Source: Lutraria lutraria
Lineage: Eukaryota > Mollusca > Bivalvia > Venerida > Mactridae
Assembly (NCBI GenBank): GCA_964023205.1
Contig: OZ026840.1
Coordinates: 13,415,954-13,479,953 of the forward strand
Length of the DNA stretch: 64,000 nucleotides
Direction of reading: 5' to 3'
The notes under the pieces are model-generated. The model made no database searches. It was not told the origin of the DNA and saw nothing but the letters and a program-made list of their open reading frames with translations. A program made the position numbers and the translations under genes. This document shows positions 46,246 through 58,479 of this stretch, in pieces; the first letter of the stretch is position 1, and each line of letters begins with the position of its first letter.

Positions 46246-46623
46246 GTTGTTAAAAACAAAATGGCGGCCAAAATGGCGGTCTCCATTCAATGATTTAGAA
46301 ATGAGATTTTCGGCGATAGGTAATACATTTGAAATTGTTTTGATTCACATCGAACCTTTTCTCACGTACGCATTGTCTATAGCCGGGCAAGGCCAAAGCC
46401 CGGGACCCGCTTCGCGGGCCCCGGTCTTTGACTTCCCCGTATTAGTTGTTACAAACAAAATGGCGGCCCCCATGCTTTGGAAATGAGATTTTCGGCGATA
46501 GGTATCACATTTGAAATTGTTTAATTCACATTGAACCTTTTCTAACGTACGAATTGTCTATAGCCGGGCAAGGCCAAAGCCCGGGACCCGCTTCGCGGGC
46601 CCCGGTCTTTGACTTCCCCGTAT
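46246..46623. repeat. Tandem duplication, unit 180-199 bp, GC-rich core
   Basis: Two direct copies starting GTTGTTA.AAACAAAATGGC at 46246 and 46445. The second is about 20 bp shorter near its start. Both end in an identical block with CCCGGGACCCGCTTCGCGGG, a CpG-rich palindrome, and GACTTCCCCGTAT. Confidence 0.9.
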
Positions 46624-46944
46624 AAATACATGTACTACAAACAGTGTCAAGAAGATAATTATGATTTTAACAGAAGCTAAACGTATATATACTATGACAA
46701 GAAGAGATTATTTTGAACAAAAAGTGTATACATACAACATACTGTAGTATTATTTAATTTAGAAGGAATAAATTAGAAAAAAGTCAAGTTCATTACAGTG
46801 CTTACTGACTGCGAATGAAAAAAAAACAATTTGAGCGAGAGAGCAAGAAGAACTAAATATTGTAATTATAATTATTATATTCAGTCTTGGTAAAATAAAT
46901 ATATATACACAAGCGAAAAACTGTCCTTAAAAACGGTTAAAATG

Positions 46945-49900
46945 TCGTCGCTCTATTTCCAGAGGGGCGTATCACACATTTTGGCAAAATTGAGTGTTTG
47001 GTATCGTTGGAATCGTCTTTTCGAGCTCTACATGATGGTATGGTCTATGTCCTTGTGGAACTGCTTTAAAAAGCGTAATTATCAGTTCCAATAAGGCGTA
47101 TAACTTTAAATGCGTTTGTGACTAATTCCAGAAGGGCGTAAAATTTTAACCAATCAAATTCAGCGATTCATAAAAACATGGCGTCGCTACTTGCCGAGAT
47201 TTTATTTTCTTAGTTTATGTTTTCATTTTTACAACATTATAAAGTACGGATATGTAGGTATAAGTGTGAAATTAAATCTCTTTTTATGTATTTATCCAGT
47301 GTAAATACTTTGTATGCATGTATATGGTGGTTCTGTCTGATACAATGTTCAATGTTAAGGACATCTACACTATATTTATTCGGATATGTTACATATCGGA
47401 TATATTAGTTTTGAAACCTTTCTTTCGACAAAACTCACTCGAAACTATCTACCATCATTATCATGTAATTACAGCTAATGAACGTATCAATAATCAGGGA
47501 AGGTAACATTACACTGGTGAACTGAATTACATAATAAACGGCATGTTTTAAGAAAATGTTGGACCTCTTTGATTGTGTAAGCCAAGTTCTGGTGCGAAAG
47601 AGCATAATATGAACTGAATACAGCATAGATAATTATTTAATACAGGTATTGGTGTCTCAACAGCAGAGCAAAGGTCAAATATATCATTTGCTTTTTTTCG
47701 TATATATAGTACATGTACAATATATTATTTTCCTTTTTCTGGACTATGTTAAGATCCTCCAAATGACGTGCTTGTTCGCATATTATCTTACATTGAAACA
47801 CGAGAACTTATTGTCTATATGAGCAGAATAAGCAGAAGGTTTTATGAACTTATCAAGTACACAATTTTAACCGTCCTTTGGACTATTATTGACTTTCAGT
47901 ATTCACTTCATTAGTCAAAATGAAATTTAGAAGCAATATTATCTCACTCCTAGGTACAACAACCTTTGTTGCCGTATGCAACATATAAATGCCCTACTCC
48001 AGACAGAAACAGGGCTTTTACTATAAGTAAATCGGGGGTCTTTAAATTAGCTCGATATAAGTGATGCGCCTATTTCAACTTGTATTTCTTGTCTGGAGTG
48101 CCAGACCCAACAAGTATAATTATATCAGGCCAATGGTCTGACTCTTGCGTATCAGAAACTTATGACTTTCAGAAGTCCATTCTTGGACTTATATTAAGTG
48201 GAATACCATTCACAAGAGTAAAGTGTTTGAGGTATACAACATCATAACCGTTCCTTGTAGAGTAAAACTGTCGTTTGCCGACAAGTCTTAAACAGGTATC
48301 TTTTAGTAGCAGGGGTACGAGAAAGCCTTGTGGGCTCTTACCCGTTCCAATGATACTAACCTACGTGCCTATAATTTTTACTGAGAAAAAAGATACAATA
48401 TCAGTATGCTAAAACACCTGCCTGGTGGTGTCCAACACTTCTACAGAACAATGAAACTATTCATTTAGACCGGCACGAGCACACTGTGCAAACTATTTTC
48501 TGTAACTTTGTTACTTTATTGTTTTGAGGCGAGTGTCTAAAACATCATTGATTATTATGAATGTACATGTATAGATGACGAAAGATAGTCTGGGACAATA
48601 TTTATCTACGGTGTAATCATTATGGTGATATAAACATTCTTAGTTTATGACTTAATGTAGCGGTGAACATACGAATTACAGAAGCTGTAATTTGTTTGAA
48701 TAGTAGTGAACACTACGTGTACCTAGTTAATATGAAGTTAATTTGTTCAGCCAGTTTTGCCAGTGAGTGTTACTTTTAAATTGCATGTAGCCACTACACG
48801 AGTTGTGTAAATACCTGTTTATGGGGATTTGTTTGTTTACCGACATTTAGTTATGCTATGTTTAAGTATTAACTATCGATGTAACCTTTTGTACATGTAT
48901 CGACTATTGATATTATGTCATTATAATGTATTCTTGCAATACAGATTAATGCTAATAGCTTATTATTCCAGATACTAATTTTCGTAAAATCCAATGATAT
49001 TATAACACTGATTGTTAATTTTTACAATGCAGATTAGTGATATTACATATTTATTACTGTTAATGCTAAAACTCAAATATGGTCAGTACACAAGTGAACT
49101 GCTTCTAATAAGTTATTTTGTCAACAATTTCTTTAAATTATTAGTTTGTACCTTCCCCCGAGAGTCAACGGTTAATTCTTTATCATCTATTTGTGTATAC
49201 ATTTGTATCTGTCAATGGGATAGAGTTTATGCTTCATATTTATATGTCAATTTTCAATAGCATTTCCATGTAATTTCGGAGAAATAAAGTATTCTGTTTC
49301 AGTATTCAATTCGACAAAACAAGCTGTTGATACGAATTCGAATGTCATGCGTTTTTCCATTGACAAATCACATTTTTTCTCGAAGTCCATCATAAAAATC
49401 TGACTTTGAAATTAGTCATCAGACTATTTAAAACAGCCCATGATACTATTGTAAGGACATACTTATAATAATGACAGCAATAGAATATTATAATCACTAT
49501 AATTATTAGTAGGTATAGTGTTACAGTGGCCTAGAAATGCTATAATATTGTTATTCTTCTGTATAAATTACTGTATAATGCAGATATGCAACTCTGGAGC
49601 TCATAGTCGGTTTTACATTCCATTGATGCAATTAACATGTTATGTTTTAACAAAATTCATTTTGAATTATAAACCTTCTATTTAGTACATTTGTATTTAA
49701 TTGATATATACAGTGAGATTTCAGTTCCAAAAGTCGGCCTTAATAGAATCTTATCATAATAAATCAGTACTAAAAGGTCGTAAGTCGATATGTCATTTTA
49801 GAATTGACAAGTTATGCCCCTGCAATTCCAAAAGGCGTATCTCAGTTTCAGTCTTTGTTGTTTTAAAAAATATAGAAATATATGATATTTATGAAAAATT

Positions 49901-50054
49901 AGTAATAAAAAGATAAATATCATCTAAAGCTTCACAGCAAAAATCAGAAAAATCCGTCCAGTAACAAAAAAGTTATGGGCACTCAAATTTTTAAAGGCTT
50001 ATTTCTCAAAAGTAACAAAATGTCTCTTACGCCCCTCTGGAAATTTAGCGACGA
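46945..50054. mobile_element. Candidate 3.1-kb element with inverted ends, carrying an F-box frame
   Basis: TCGTCGCTCTATTTCCAGAG then GGGCGTA at 46945 faces, on the minus strand from 50054, TCGTCGCTAAATTTCCAGAG then GGGCGTA. Weaker similarity continues inward (ACATTTTG...TTGAG). The motif TTCCA.A.GGCGTA is repeated inside both ends (about 47088, 47127, 49827). No target duplication or transposase was recognised. The body holds an F-box reading frame at 47753-47914. The ends share a core with 51837-54442. Confidence 0.6.
47753..47914 (+). pseudogene. F-box domain frame
   Basis: The frame reads DPPNDVLVRILSYIETRELI, then VYMSRISRRFYELIKYTIL and WTIIDFQYSLH before a TAG. The F-box plan is complete: L/P-P.DVL..ILSY...RELI..S.VSR+FYELI....LW..IDF. 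TTTTCCTTTTTCTGGACTATGTTAAG just upstream could be an acceptor (phase 1). The stop after 53 residues and the absence of visible leucine-rich or other substrate-binding repeats downstream suggest a fragment or a first part whose rest is lost. F-box proteins are adaptors of SCF ubiquitin ligases. Confidence 0.65.
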
Positions 50055-50558
50055 TATCTATATGAAAAAAGATAATTTCAGGGGGAAAATGGACCCAAAT
50101 GATAAGTTGTTAATCATTGCAAGACATAGCATTATACGTCTTTATAGAAAAGTCTTATGACAGCATAAGCAAGTAGGAAACGTGTTGAGCTTGTGATGCG
50201 ACAAAATATTGACCATTTAGAAAAACTATAAGTCAATAACAGGGATATTTATATAAATTATAAATCCTTGGAATCGAGATATACCTTGTTTATTTTTAAG
50301 GTGACTGTAAGAAGTTATAAACAGTATTTAAGTAATCATATATTTTTGGACACTCTATATATGGAGATTGTAAATTTCAACATGATAGGCAAACCATAAA
50401 ACAGAATGAATTTACGAACTGCACACTACAATTTATCCTTAAATTTGCGATTGATATTTTTATAAATGCAATTAACATCAATCATATAATAATTTGGCAA
50501 GATGTTCCCATATTCTTAAAGCATACAGAATAGTATACGTATAGAGGATCTTGAATGA

Positions 50559-50675
50559 GTGCTCATTCCTTACCATTTTTATTAAACGAGTTGACTAAAC
50601 AATATGACACGAGGCTCTGCCGAGTGTCATATTGTTTTTGTCAACGAGTTTAATAAAATGGTAAAGAATGAGCAC
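50559..50675. repeat. Hairpin with 53-bp arms
   Basis: GTGCTCATTCCTTACCATTT...GACAC and GTGTCATATTG...GAATGAGCAC are near-perfect inverted copies around a loop of about 12 bases (AGGCTCTGCC). A foldback or MITE shape, similar in style to 435-582 and 45554-45697. Confidence 0.85.
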
Positions 50676-51096
50676 GAATGCATGATTCTATTTATCACAT
50701 AACCGTAAAAACGATCACAGAAAATGAAACAGACTATAGGATGACCTATATACAAGACGTCTAGTGTAGACTGTTCACTTCTGTGCACTACCGCAAAAAA
50801 GTAGTGCATGTTTCTATTAATTAATCACTTGGCAATAAAATGCAAGATAAAAGACATCAAATCGTTATTTCATTTACACAAACATCATTTTATTAATATC
50901 ATGAATATTGAAATCATTTATAAAACAAACTAAACAACATTTAACATAAATCCGCTATTCGTTCGTGACCTTGTCATAGATATGTGTACTGAAATGTTCA
51001 CGAGTGTCAATATTTAAATATACACATCATATTTCTCTTAGTTATTTAAACTGTGTATAGTGACCGTTTAGAAACGTGTAAATTGGATATATTGAA

Positions 51097-51351
51097 TCAC
51101 TTGGAGTCACTGTCAGAGGCCAGGATACGGAGTCTTTTCCTCGCAGAACTGGAGAAGAATCGGTTCGTCTGCTGTGTAGCGGGGGTTTCACTGAATGGTA
51201 GCAACCTTGTGATTTCAAATGCACCATCACTGTCACAGAGTCTAACAATATAAAAAGTTCCAAACCCTCGATACACACGTTCATTAACTACAGCTTTTCC
51301 TCGCCCATCAATGTTGACAAAATTGCCTGGTACGAATCGAAAGTCGGCCAT
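51097..51351 (-). CDS. Small protein or first exon, MADFRFVPG, unrecognised
   Basis: ATG 51351 to the TGA at 51097 gives 84 residues: MADFRFVPGNFVNIDGRGKA, VVNERVYRGFGTFYIVRLCD, then GAFEITRLLPFSETP and a basic/serine tail ARKRLRILASDSDSK. The first 55 residues look like a small beta-barrel (PG.FV.ID.RG.A.V.ER....FYIVRL). The tail resembles a nuclear-localisation-like patch followed by a CK2-type acidic serine run. The ATG is preceded by TTGTAAAC. The stop may be real, or the exon may run on by splicing. No family recognised; codon use is unlike the random frames around it. Confidence 0.45.
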   Translation of the reverse strand: MADFRFVPGNFVNIDGRGKAVVNERVYRGFGTFYIVRLCDSDGAFEITRLLPFSETPATQQTNRFFSSSARKRLRILASDSDSK

Positions 51352-51836
51352 GTTTACAAATATCGTAGTAGCGTAGTAATACAAAATATGCAAATGTGTG
51401 ATTTGGCTAATTTGAATGTTTATTGCACGGTTTGGCAGTGCCGAACGATATTTACGGCACGGCTTTACGGCACTCCTGGACCGCAGGTTATGTGATAATA
51501 TTATATTATGCACAAATTGTTGACTTGAATAAGACAAAAGGCTGTAAAGCGACTGGATACATGGATGTTTCAAAAAGTACTGTGAGCGCAATTCAGCACA
51601 TAGAGGGCATATCGAAATGAAATGATTGTTTCAACCTTGTTCAACCAATAAATTCTAAATGCGAATAAAATTATCTATAATTATTCATATCATTTAGGGC
51701 TGTCCCGACACAGATCTCAGCCGATACGATACGTATTGCAATACAATATAGCGATATGCGATATCAACGATACGATATAAAAGTATTTCAAAGTAATGAA
51801 AAATGTTTTGGGGAAAAGTGTTTTGGGGAAGTTTGC

Positions 51837-54442
51837 ACACGTCGTCGCCCTAATTCCAGAATGTTGTAAGTCGTATTTTGTACATTTCGAGAAAATCGAG
51901 TTCAAAGTTTTGAAAGGCTATAACTTTTTACCTACTCAACCGAATTTAAAATAAAATATATCTGCTTTTACAGATTGATTTCTATTTTTACAGTATAGAA
52001 TATAAAGATGTTGCTATGGATACTTTTAAAATAAAGTAACAATAAAAATATTACAATTCACAGAAAATTCACATTTTTACGAAAAAATGGAAGAACCAGA
52101 TTGTTCTTAAGAGTTACAACAATCTGACCCTTAATATGTCAGGATATTTTTAGTTACAGCAATAAAAAATGAAGCTATTTTATTGTTTTATATTTAATTT
52201 AATAGTTTCTTGTACATTCATTGCATGATTATGATAAAATCCGAGGCTTTATTTTATTATGTATAATGATCATACCCTGTCTTTGACACGGTGAACCGTG
52301 CCGGTCAAAGTGGAGAATAAGCCACAAAACAATATATTCCACATGGTGGAATTGTAACACTTTGATATACAACAACAAACAAAATTTGGACATATCGTAA
52401 CTACATTGAAATTGTACTTATTTTTTAAAATAAATTAACTTTTTGTAATTCTAATTATCTGTATTGTCTCCTACAATTTCAATTAAATGAAATGTTGAAC
52501 CCTTTGAATTTTTTGTTAGATTCATTCATGAGAAGGTATATTCTGCAGCAAGCTCAGTGATTCTCAATTTAAGAACGCAGATAACATTTCACACAAATGA
52601 ACGTTTTTTGAAACTTACAATCCACACAAAAAATGTGCAAGTTAGCATAAATGCTTTAATTCAAAATGCGCAAAAAAATTGCCGAATGCAACGAATTTGA
52701 ATTTCGAAAGGCGCTCGATTCAGGCTCGCATAGGAATCAATAGGCGTACGTTTTACCTTCGGTCCTTTCGTATTAGTGTCGATTTTATCTTGTGACAAAT
52801 TTGTATTCAATGATATACATGTGGAGCACTGCCAAAAGTGTCTCATACAATAAGTAGAAATGATTTACATGCATTCTCTTTTTGGGAGGATGAAGACGGC
52901 CACTAGACGTGTTGTGTTTTGCCACTATTAGTTTCATGGCCTAATGATAAATACAGGATATCAGTATAATCTGAAGAGGTCTTATGCAAGCACTGGATGC
53001 TTACAAGACACTATGATGGCATATAATCTGAAATGAGATCCTTTGGAAGCACAGATCCAGTTTGATAGGGTCTGTCCATGAGTGGTATTGGAATGTGTAA
53101 CACCTTTCACGGCCCTAGCACCGGCATATGCGGAACTTGAGTATACCAATTGAGTATACTCCATGATCCAAAAGGACCAGAAAATGTAACGATATAATAT
53201 GAAAGGAGATCCTTTGGAAGCACAGAATGAAACCAAGAAAATATAATAGCAGACCCAGTTTGTTTGGGTCTGTTCATGAGTGTTATTGAAAAGTGCAACA
53301 CCACTCACGCCTCTTGCACCGGCTACACTGAAGTACAGGGCGACTTTTTACGGCCGCTACACGAGCACATAAAGATTATTGTTGCGATAGTTTATATAAT
53401 ATGAAAGGAGATCCTTAGGAAGCTCTGAATACTACCAAGAAATATAATAGCAGACCCAGTTAGATAAGGTCTGTGGGTGGTAATGGAATGTACAACACCA
53501 CTCATGCCCCCCCCCCCCCTCTGGCACCGGATTAAGTTGAACTCTATTATACCAGTATTGAGTATACTCCATGATCCCAAAGGACCAGACAGTATAACAA
53601 CACTTAATCCATACCCAGTTTGATTGGGTCTGTTTATGAGTTGTCAACACTCACGCCCCCTAGCACCGAGTTTGTAACTATGCCAGAAAACTTTACCTAT
53701 TGTCTAATATAGTCTTAAAAGAGATCCTTTGGAAACACATAGTGCAACTATGTCAAAAGATGTGATCGGATGTGATTTGGTCTCCTCAAAAGCAAAAGTG
53801 CAACAGCTATCGCTGGTTTATGCTATATTCTGTTATAATATTAAATACAGAATAATCGCATTCAGTAGGTAACGATCAGGACAACCGATCACTTAGTTAT
53901 AAAAAGTTAGCACTGCATATACACTGAAAGATGGCATTAATTGGTTGATGGACTAGACAACCAGCTTATCCGAACATTGTCGTATCCGAATCATATCACT
54001 AACTTTGTTGCTCTGAATTTATTTAACGATTAAGTGTAGCAGTTTTTTCTACTCAATGTTTGGAACAGTACAACAAATTATTCATATTTGGATAATTATA
54101 TACCATTTTAAATAAAACACTTACACGCTAGAAGCCAAAATCAACTTCCAAAAATTGTTCAGCACATTCTCAATACTCCGCCATATTGAAAAGTTGGTAT
54201 CACGTGACCAATATCCTGGAAAGCTATTGGCTCAAAAATTACAACACTCTGGACTTGAATTTTGTTGCAATTTATGGACATAGAACAATCTGACCCTGGT
54301 AATATCTCAATATAGGTAGGTTCCAGAGTGTTGCTGCTCATACCACCAGATAGAGCTTGAAAAGACGAACATTTTGATACCAAAAACTCATTTTTTCAAA
54401 AAATGGAGTTACAACATTCTGGAATTAGGGCGACGACGTGTT
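51837..54442. mobile_element. 2.6-kb element with 33-bp identical inverted ends
   Basis: ACACGTCGTCGCCCTAATTC then CAGAATGTTGTAA at 51837 is matched perfectly in inverse at 54410-54442. Subterminal repeats of TTACAACA.TCTG(G)A and AACAATCTGACCCT lie inside both ends (52118-52137; 54239-54300). No transposase frame. It contains a tandem array at 53024-53740. The flanking 4-6 bases (TTTGC and TTTGG) may be a target duplication. Confidence 0.75.
53024..53740. repeat. Irregular tandem array within the 2.6-kb element
   Basis: GAGATCCTTTGGAA recurs at about 53034, 53206, 53407 (one change) and 53721, with CCAGTTTGATTGGGTCTGT and GAGTATACTCCATGAT blocks between. Spacing is irregular (about 170, 200 and 315). 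A C13 tract lies at about 53506. The open frames here are by-products of the repeats. Confidence 0.75.
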
Positions 54443-55559
54443 TTGGTGCTAGAAAGTCCTAATTAACTATTAAAATGATGTAAAACCAAATTTGTCTCGT
54501 ATTAAAGTCATCAATTTGATTCACATATGTGTTAGTTGATATTGCGGAAATAAAATAATTATGAGAAATATTAACAAGTTTTAATCCCTGTCCCATAAAT
54601 GACCTTATATCAATAATAGAACCTAGCCAAATAAAATTGTTTAAAGAATCAGGGTTATGATTGCTAAATTTATTAACATTACTAAATTATTACAGTTTGT
54701 CCTAATTTCTCGTCCAATGAAATGTCCGCGTTTCATTTGAAATTTGAAAAATATATCGCATAAAATGTGCCGAAACCCTGATATAGAGAAAATAAGTCGA
54801 GTTTGTGTGCTACGTGACCAAACGCTGAATAGGGCGGTGCAAATGACATCAGTTTTATTACGTCCTCCTTAACCGTACAATAAAGTAGGCGGAGTTTAAA
54901 CTACTCATAGACTTCGTAGGAGATTGCGCCACTCGGTAGCATTTGTTGAACCAGGTCGTATAGTATAAGAATTTTCCATGGTTTTCGTTATTTTTTGATG
55001 GATTTAATGCCCGTTTACAACAGAATTTTAGTCAAACACAAGCGGCCAGTCCATCTTGTCATCGTTCTTGGTACATAGTACCAGGTTCCATGGTTATGAA
55101 ATTATTTTATCAAATCGCATAGCTTGTTTTTTTATATTTCCAAATTAATTATCATAACAAAATAACTCGTAAATTCATGTATATACATGAATGTTACAAC
55201 ATCAAAATTGATCTAAATATGCATTTTATAAATCAACAAGCACCTTATATTCAACAGTAATACGTTGAGAATGGAATGGAACTGATGCTCAGAGATCGTT
55301 TGTTAGGTGTATATAACTGGGCCGGTACTAGATACCACACTTGTAAGGTTTTCCGATCTAAGTCGGACTCGAACTTAAACATGTGCAAGAATCCAGGAAG
55401 TTTGGCAAGAAACAGAACGGTCGAAAACAGTAAATAACGGTACATAGGCCAAATTGAAAGAATGATCAAAGAGTAAGAAACATTGAAATCATGCATTTCT
55501 GGGTATTTTATATATTATTTTTAATAGTAACGTATGTTTAAATTTTACTGTATTTCCAG
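54443..55559. other. Intronic or intergenic, no gene seen
   Basis: A GC-richer patch at 54800-54960 has CTACGTGACC, TGACATCAG and TTACGTCC, reminiscent of a promoter, but no first exon follows. An 81-codon minus-strand frame at 55251-55496 has no recognisable domain. Confidence 0.35.
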
Positions 55560-55742
55560 CTTATGCAGCACAATGCTAGGGAATTGGAGGAATGTAAAAG
55601 GGCTTTCAGGACTTCTGTTCGTGAATTGGAGGAAAAACAACGCGCTTTAAAGAGTTCAGATGCCGAATTAAGGAGAAAACAAAGTGCCATTTGTAGAGGA
55701 GAAAATGAGTTAAAAACATTGCAGCCCTTAAAATATAAGGCA
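55560..55742 (+). CDS. Coding exon C of the unrecognised gene (coiled coil)
   Basis: Acceptor TTTTACTGTATTTCCAG to 55559 and donor AAGGCA|GTAAGT. It is exactly 61 codons, phase 0 at both ends: LMQHNARELEECKRAFRTSV, RELEEKQRALKSSDAELRRK, and ENELKTLQPLKYKA. Charged heptads with leucines every 3-4 residues mark a coiled coil. The phase fits exon B (45141) and the candidate exon at 57452, where the heptad pattern continues (EQLEKIL). Confidence 0.65.
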
Positions 55743-56750
55743 GTAAGTTTCATTAAGACTTTATCATCGTGATCATTTCTATAATTTCATTTCACCATTC
55801 GTTCAAATAGTTTGGTTATTCGAAGAAAACTTGCACATAAACTAACTAGTGTGACTTGACACCACAAGTCACATGAATGGTGCATTGGAGGATTCTGAAA
55901 GAAGGATAATACGGTTGACGGGCATAGGAATGCCATGAAATATAAATGTCTACAATTCCAAACGGACTGTGTAACAAGCTCAGATGGCATTCAAAGCTCT
56001 TCTGTCAACTTCATATGTTACTGCATTAACACTTATGGTATCAACCAGGAAGGAAACAAGACGTATCCAATTATTTCTCCTGGCTGAAATGCTGAGCTTT
56101 TCCACGGTCGGTTCGACCCACCCATTACCTAAGTACCATGCAATTATGACCTTAGTCCTGCCGAAACCGCACTAACCATCTCCCGGGCGTGAACGATCGG
56201 TTAACCTAACAAATAGTTATCCCAACAATCAGAAATTGACAGCAACTCCTTACAAGCCGTACACTATCTCCATTGTTCTTTAGTCAGAACAAAGCTTCTG
56301 TATGTCATTAGTTTCTCTCTACCTGTACGTGCAATAATACTGCCCTATTATATTATCTTACACACATGTTTCTTGAGTAATTCACATCGATAGCCTAAAA
56401 CAATGTTTTATTGTGTGACTTGAAAGCATTTACTTCAATTATCTTTAATAAGCATTTCAATTCAATAAGCCTTTCTTATTCAATTACATTACATCTTCAA
56501 TAATCATTTCATCTCCAGTAAGTATTACAGGTGCAGCGACATACAACCAACACAAGTATCTATAACATATAAAACATCATCAGAAATACATACGAGTACA
56601 AAGTCACGTAATAGATTCTCTGACTTCTTTCATCAATACTAGTTATTCGTTCAGTTCAAATATTTCTTTAATCGCACGAGTTCGACATATTTCCTGCTCA
56701 CATTTACTGCTGTGTCGACTTGAGTTTATTTCAGCCTTGTGGAACCACCC
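55743..56750. other. Intronic stretch with one decayed frame
   Basis: At about 55900-56080 the plus strand can be read as NTVDGHRNAMKYKCLQFQTD and CVTSSDGIQSSSVNFICYCI before a stop; it looks protein-like but matches nothing I know. The remainder is AT-rich and featureless. Confidence 0.25.
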
Positions 56751-56759
56751 TATACTTAT

Positions 56760-56885
56760 ATAAGGGGTAACAGAATTATAAACCACTAGATGGCGCTAGG
56801 GCAGATTTTTGTAAATTTCATGCATGTTTCATATCAGAGTCCGTTTTGATTTTTGAATTAACTACAGAAAAATATTCTTTGAAAA
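56760..56885. repeat. Dispersed repeat, inverted copy of 43440-43590
   Basis: ATAAACCACTAGATGGCGCT and AGAAAAATATTCTTTGAAAA are the reverse complements of blocks in 43440-43590. It abuts the truncated MITE copy at about 56888. Confidence 0.65.
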
Positions 56886-56887
56886 TA

Positions 56888-57355
56888 ACTCAAACGGTAT
56901 CGAAAGATGATCCCACAATGGATTGCTATATACTCGGCAATGTCCGACAGCTGTAATCGGGTGTTTACGAACTTGATTATACTAAAACAACTCTGGTAAT
57001 TGGGCACGGGAAATTGGTTAAGGATGCAACAAATTCCTTAACGATATTGAGATACATTTATAATCCACAATGTCTAAGTATATAAGCATTGAAAAAAGCA
57101 TCAGTCGGACATTTTAAATTCCAAGAAGGCGGACATCTATTATACTCATTTCGTCTCCGAGATAAAACATTCGGAATACCACGGATATTTTCGTTGTTGT
57201 TAACATTCGGATCATCACGGATATTTTCGTGTTTTCGTTAGAGCATGAAATCCCGTTGATTCACGTGTCATTACCACTGGATTTGATTACTTTTAACTGT
57301 TAATACGGAAGTTGCGAATCCATGTTACGATGATGTATTTATATAAGTTCTTGCA
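56888..57355. mobile_element. Second copy of the 35410-35913 MITE, inverted and truncated
   Basis: It matches the reverse complement of 35410-35880 throughout (for example TATATACTCGGCAATGTCCG and CGGAAGTTGCGAATCCATG), ending near TATATAAGTTCTTG. The other terminus is missing at about 56888. Confidence 0.8.
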
Positions 57356-57451
57356 GCACCTTAGCGTATTTTCACTTATTGAAACACTCTGCTTTGGCCA
57401 CAGTCTGGAAGGGACATACAATGCGCGCTTTGGTTACCCTAGCAAATACAG

Positions 57452-57570
57452 GAGCAATTGGAAAAGATACTTGCCATAGGTGATTCCCATTCCATAAAAC
57501 AAGAGTATTCCCCACTGCACGTCCAGAACAGCCTGTCCTCGGTTTTAGATAATATCAAAACCTATAATCA
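57452..57570 (+). CDS. Candidate exon D of the unrecognised gene, 3' end unclear
   Basis: The acceptor TACCCTAGCAAATACAG ends at 57451 and the frame is open in phase 0, as required after exon C: EQLEKILAIGDSHSIKQEYS, then PLHVQNSLSSVLDNIKTYNH. EQLEKIL continues the coiled-coil register of exon C. The frame stays open to a TAA at 57650, but the last residues look random; possible donors are ATAG|GTGATT (57480) or TCG|GTTTTA (about 57541). The end given here is arbitrary within the open frame. Confidence 0.4.
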
Positions 57571-57659
57571 TCTCTTGTTTGATAGGAGCTACATGTACAT
57601 TATCGTCATACTAGCGATGACCTATTTTTATATTGAAAGTCCCAATCACTAAATCTTAC

Positions 57660-58190
57660 CTACACATTTTCCACCAAGTCGTCATTAACCGAATATTCCT
57701 ATGAATAAGATGTTGGATCAGCGTGGTACAGACCTTATCTATGATTAATGCCATCTTTTGCAGTTGTATCTACAACTAGGTCACTCACCAGTCGTTAAAA
57801 TATGTGGTTGGAATTTGATTTTCAATCAAATTCCTTTGCTATCATTGACTTACTAAAATGCCGTGAGCTCCATAACTGTCATGGTTCCCGTTCCCACTCT
57901 CACTCTATTGTGTGCTGTAAGATTGTGGACGGAAACCAACTAGTTTAGCATAAAATAGTTCTACTTTCGGCTTTCGTTCAGTAGGTCAGTAATTTCTCTA
58001 CAGAAGTATGCATGTAATTACATTAATCTACTATTGATGTATGTCTTATATGTGACTTTTTGACATGTAAATCAGTGGTTAAGGTTTATATCCATAACGC
58101 GTATCGATCGATACTATCGGCTAGAGCTATATATAGTTGGATAAATTCTAAAAATAGAATGTGGGGTTTTCCCGTCGAAGTGCAGAGAAC
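57660..58190. other. No supported gene
   Basis: ATCTTTTGCAG at about 57765 is a good acceptor and a 38-codon frame with several Cys and His residues ends at 57943 (CRELHNCHGSRSHSHS), but no consistent gene model could be built. Confidence 0.25.
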
Positions 58191-58479
58191 AGAATGGCGG
58201 TACCAGAGACGTATAATACAAGAGATAGGCAACTACGCGAAATCTCCCAATATCTCGTATGTCAATCGCGATATTTAGCGTGATCGCTCAGTTCGGTATA
58301 TAGTACGTCTACACGGTACATGCGAGTGACATTATCGAAAACAAAAAGACTGTCCGAATTTAGTGTCTTTAATATATCTATGCTGTTTTCGACTATACAA
58401 TATGACCGATTTTTATTGATGCTTGGGTACAATGTGGATTATTCTGTTTAGCGACATAAAATAATTTCCTTAAAAAAAT

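Noticed and set aside
52982..53650. Overlapping minus-strand frames of up to 108 codons
   Set aside because: They follow the irregular tandem array and change frame with each unit; no domain.
55563..55753. Minus-strand 71-codon frame rich in Ser and Leu
   Set aside because: Antisense shadow of the coiled-coil exon C.
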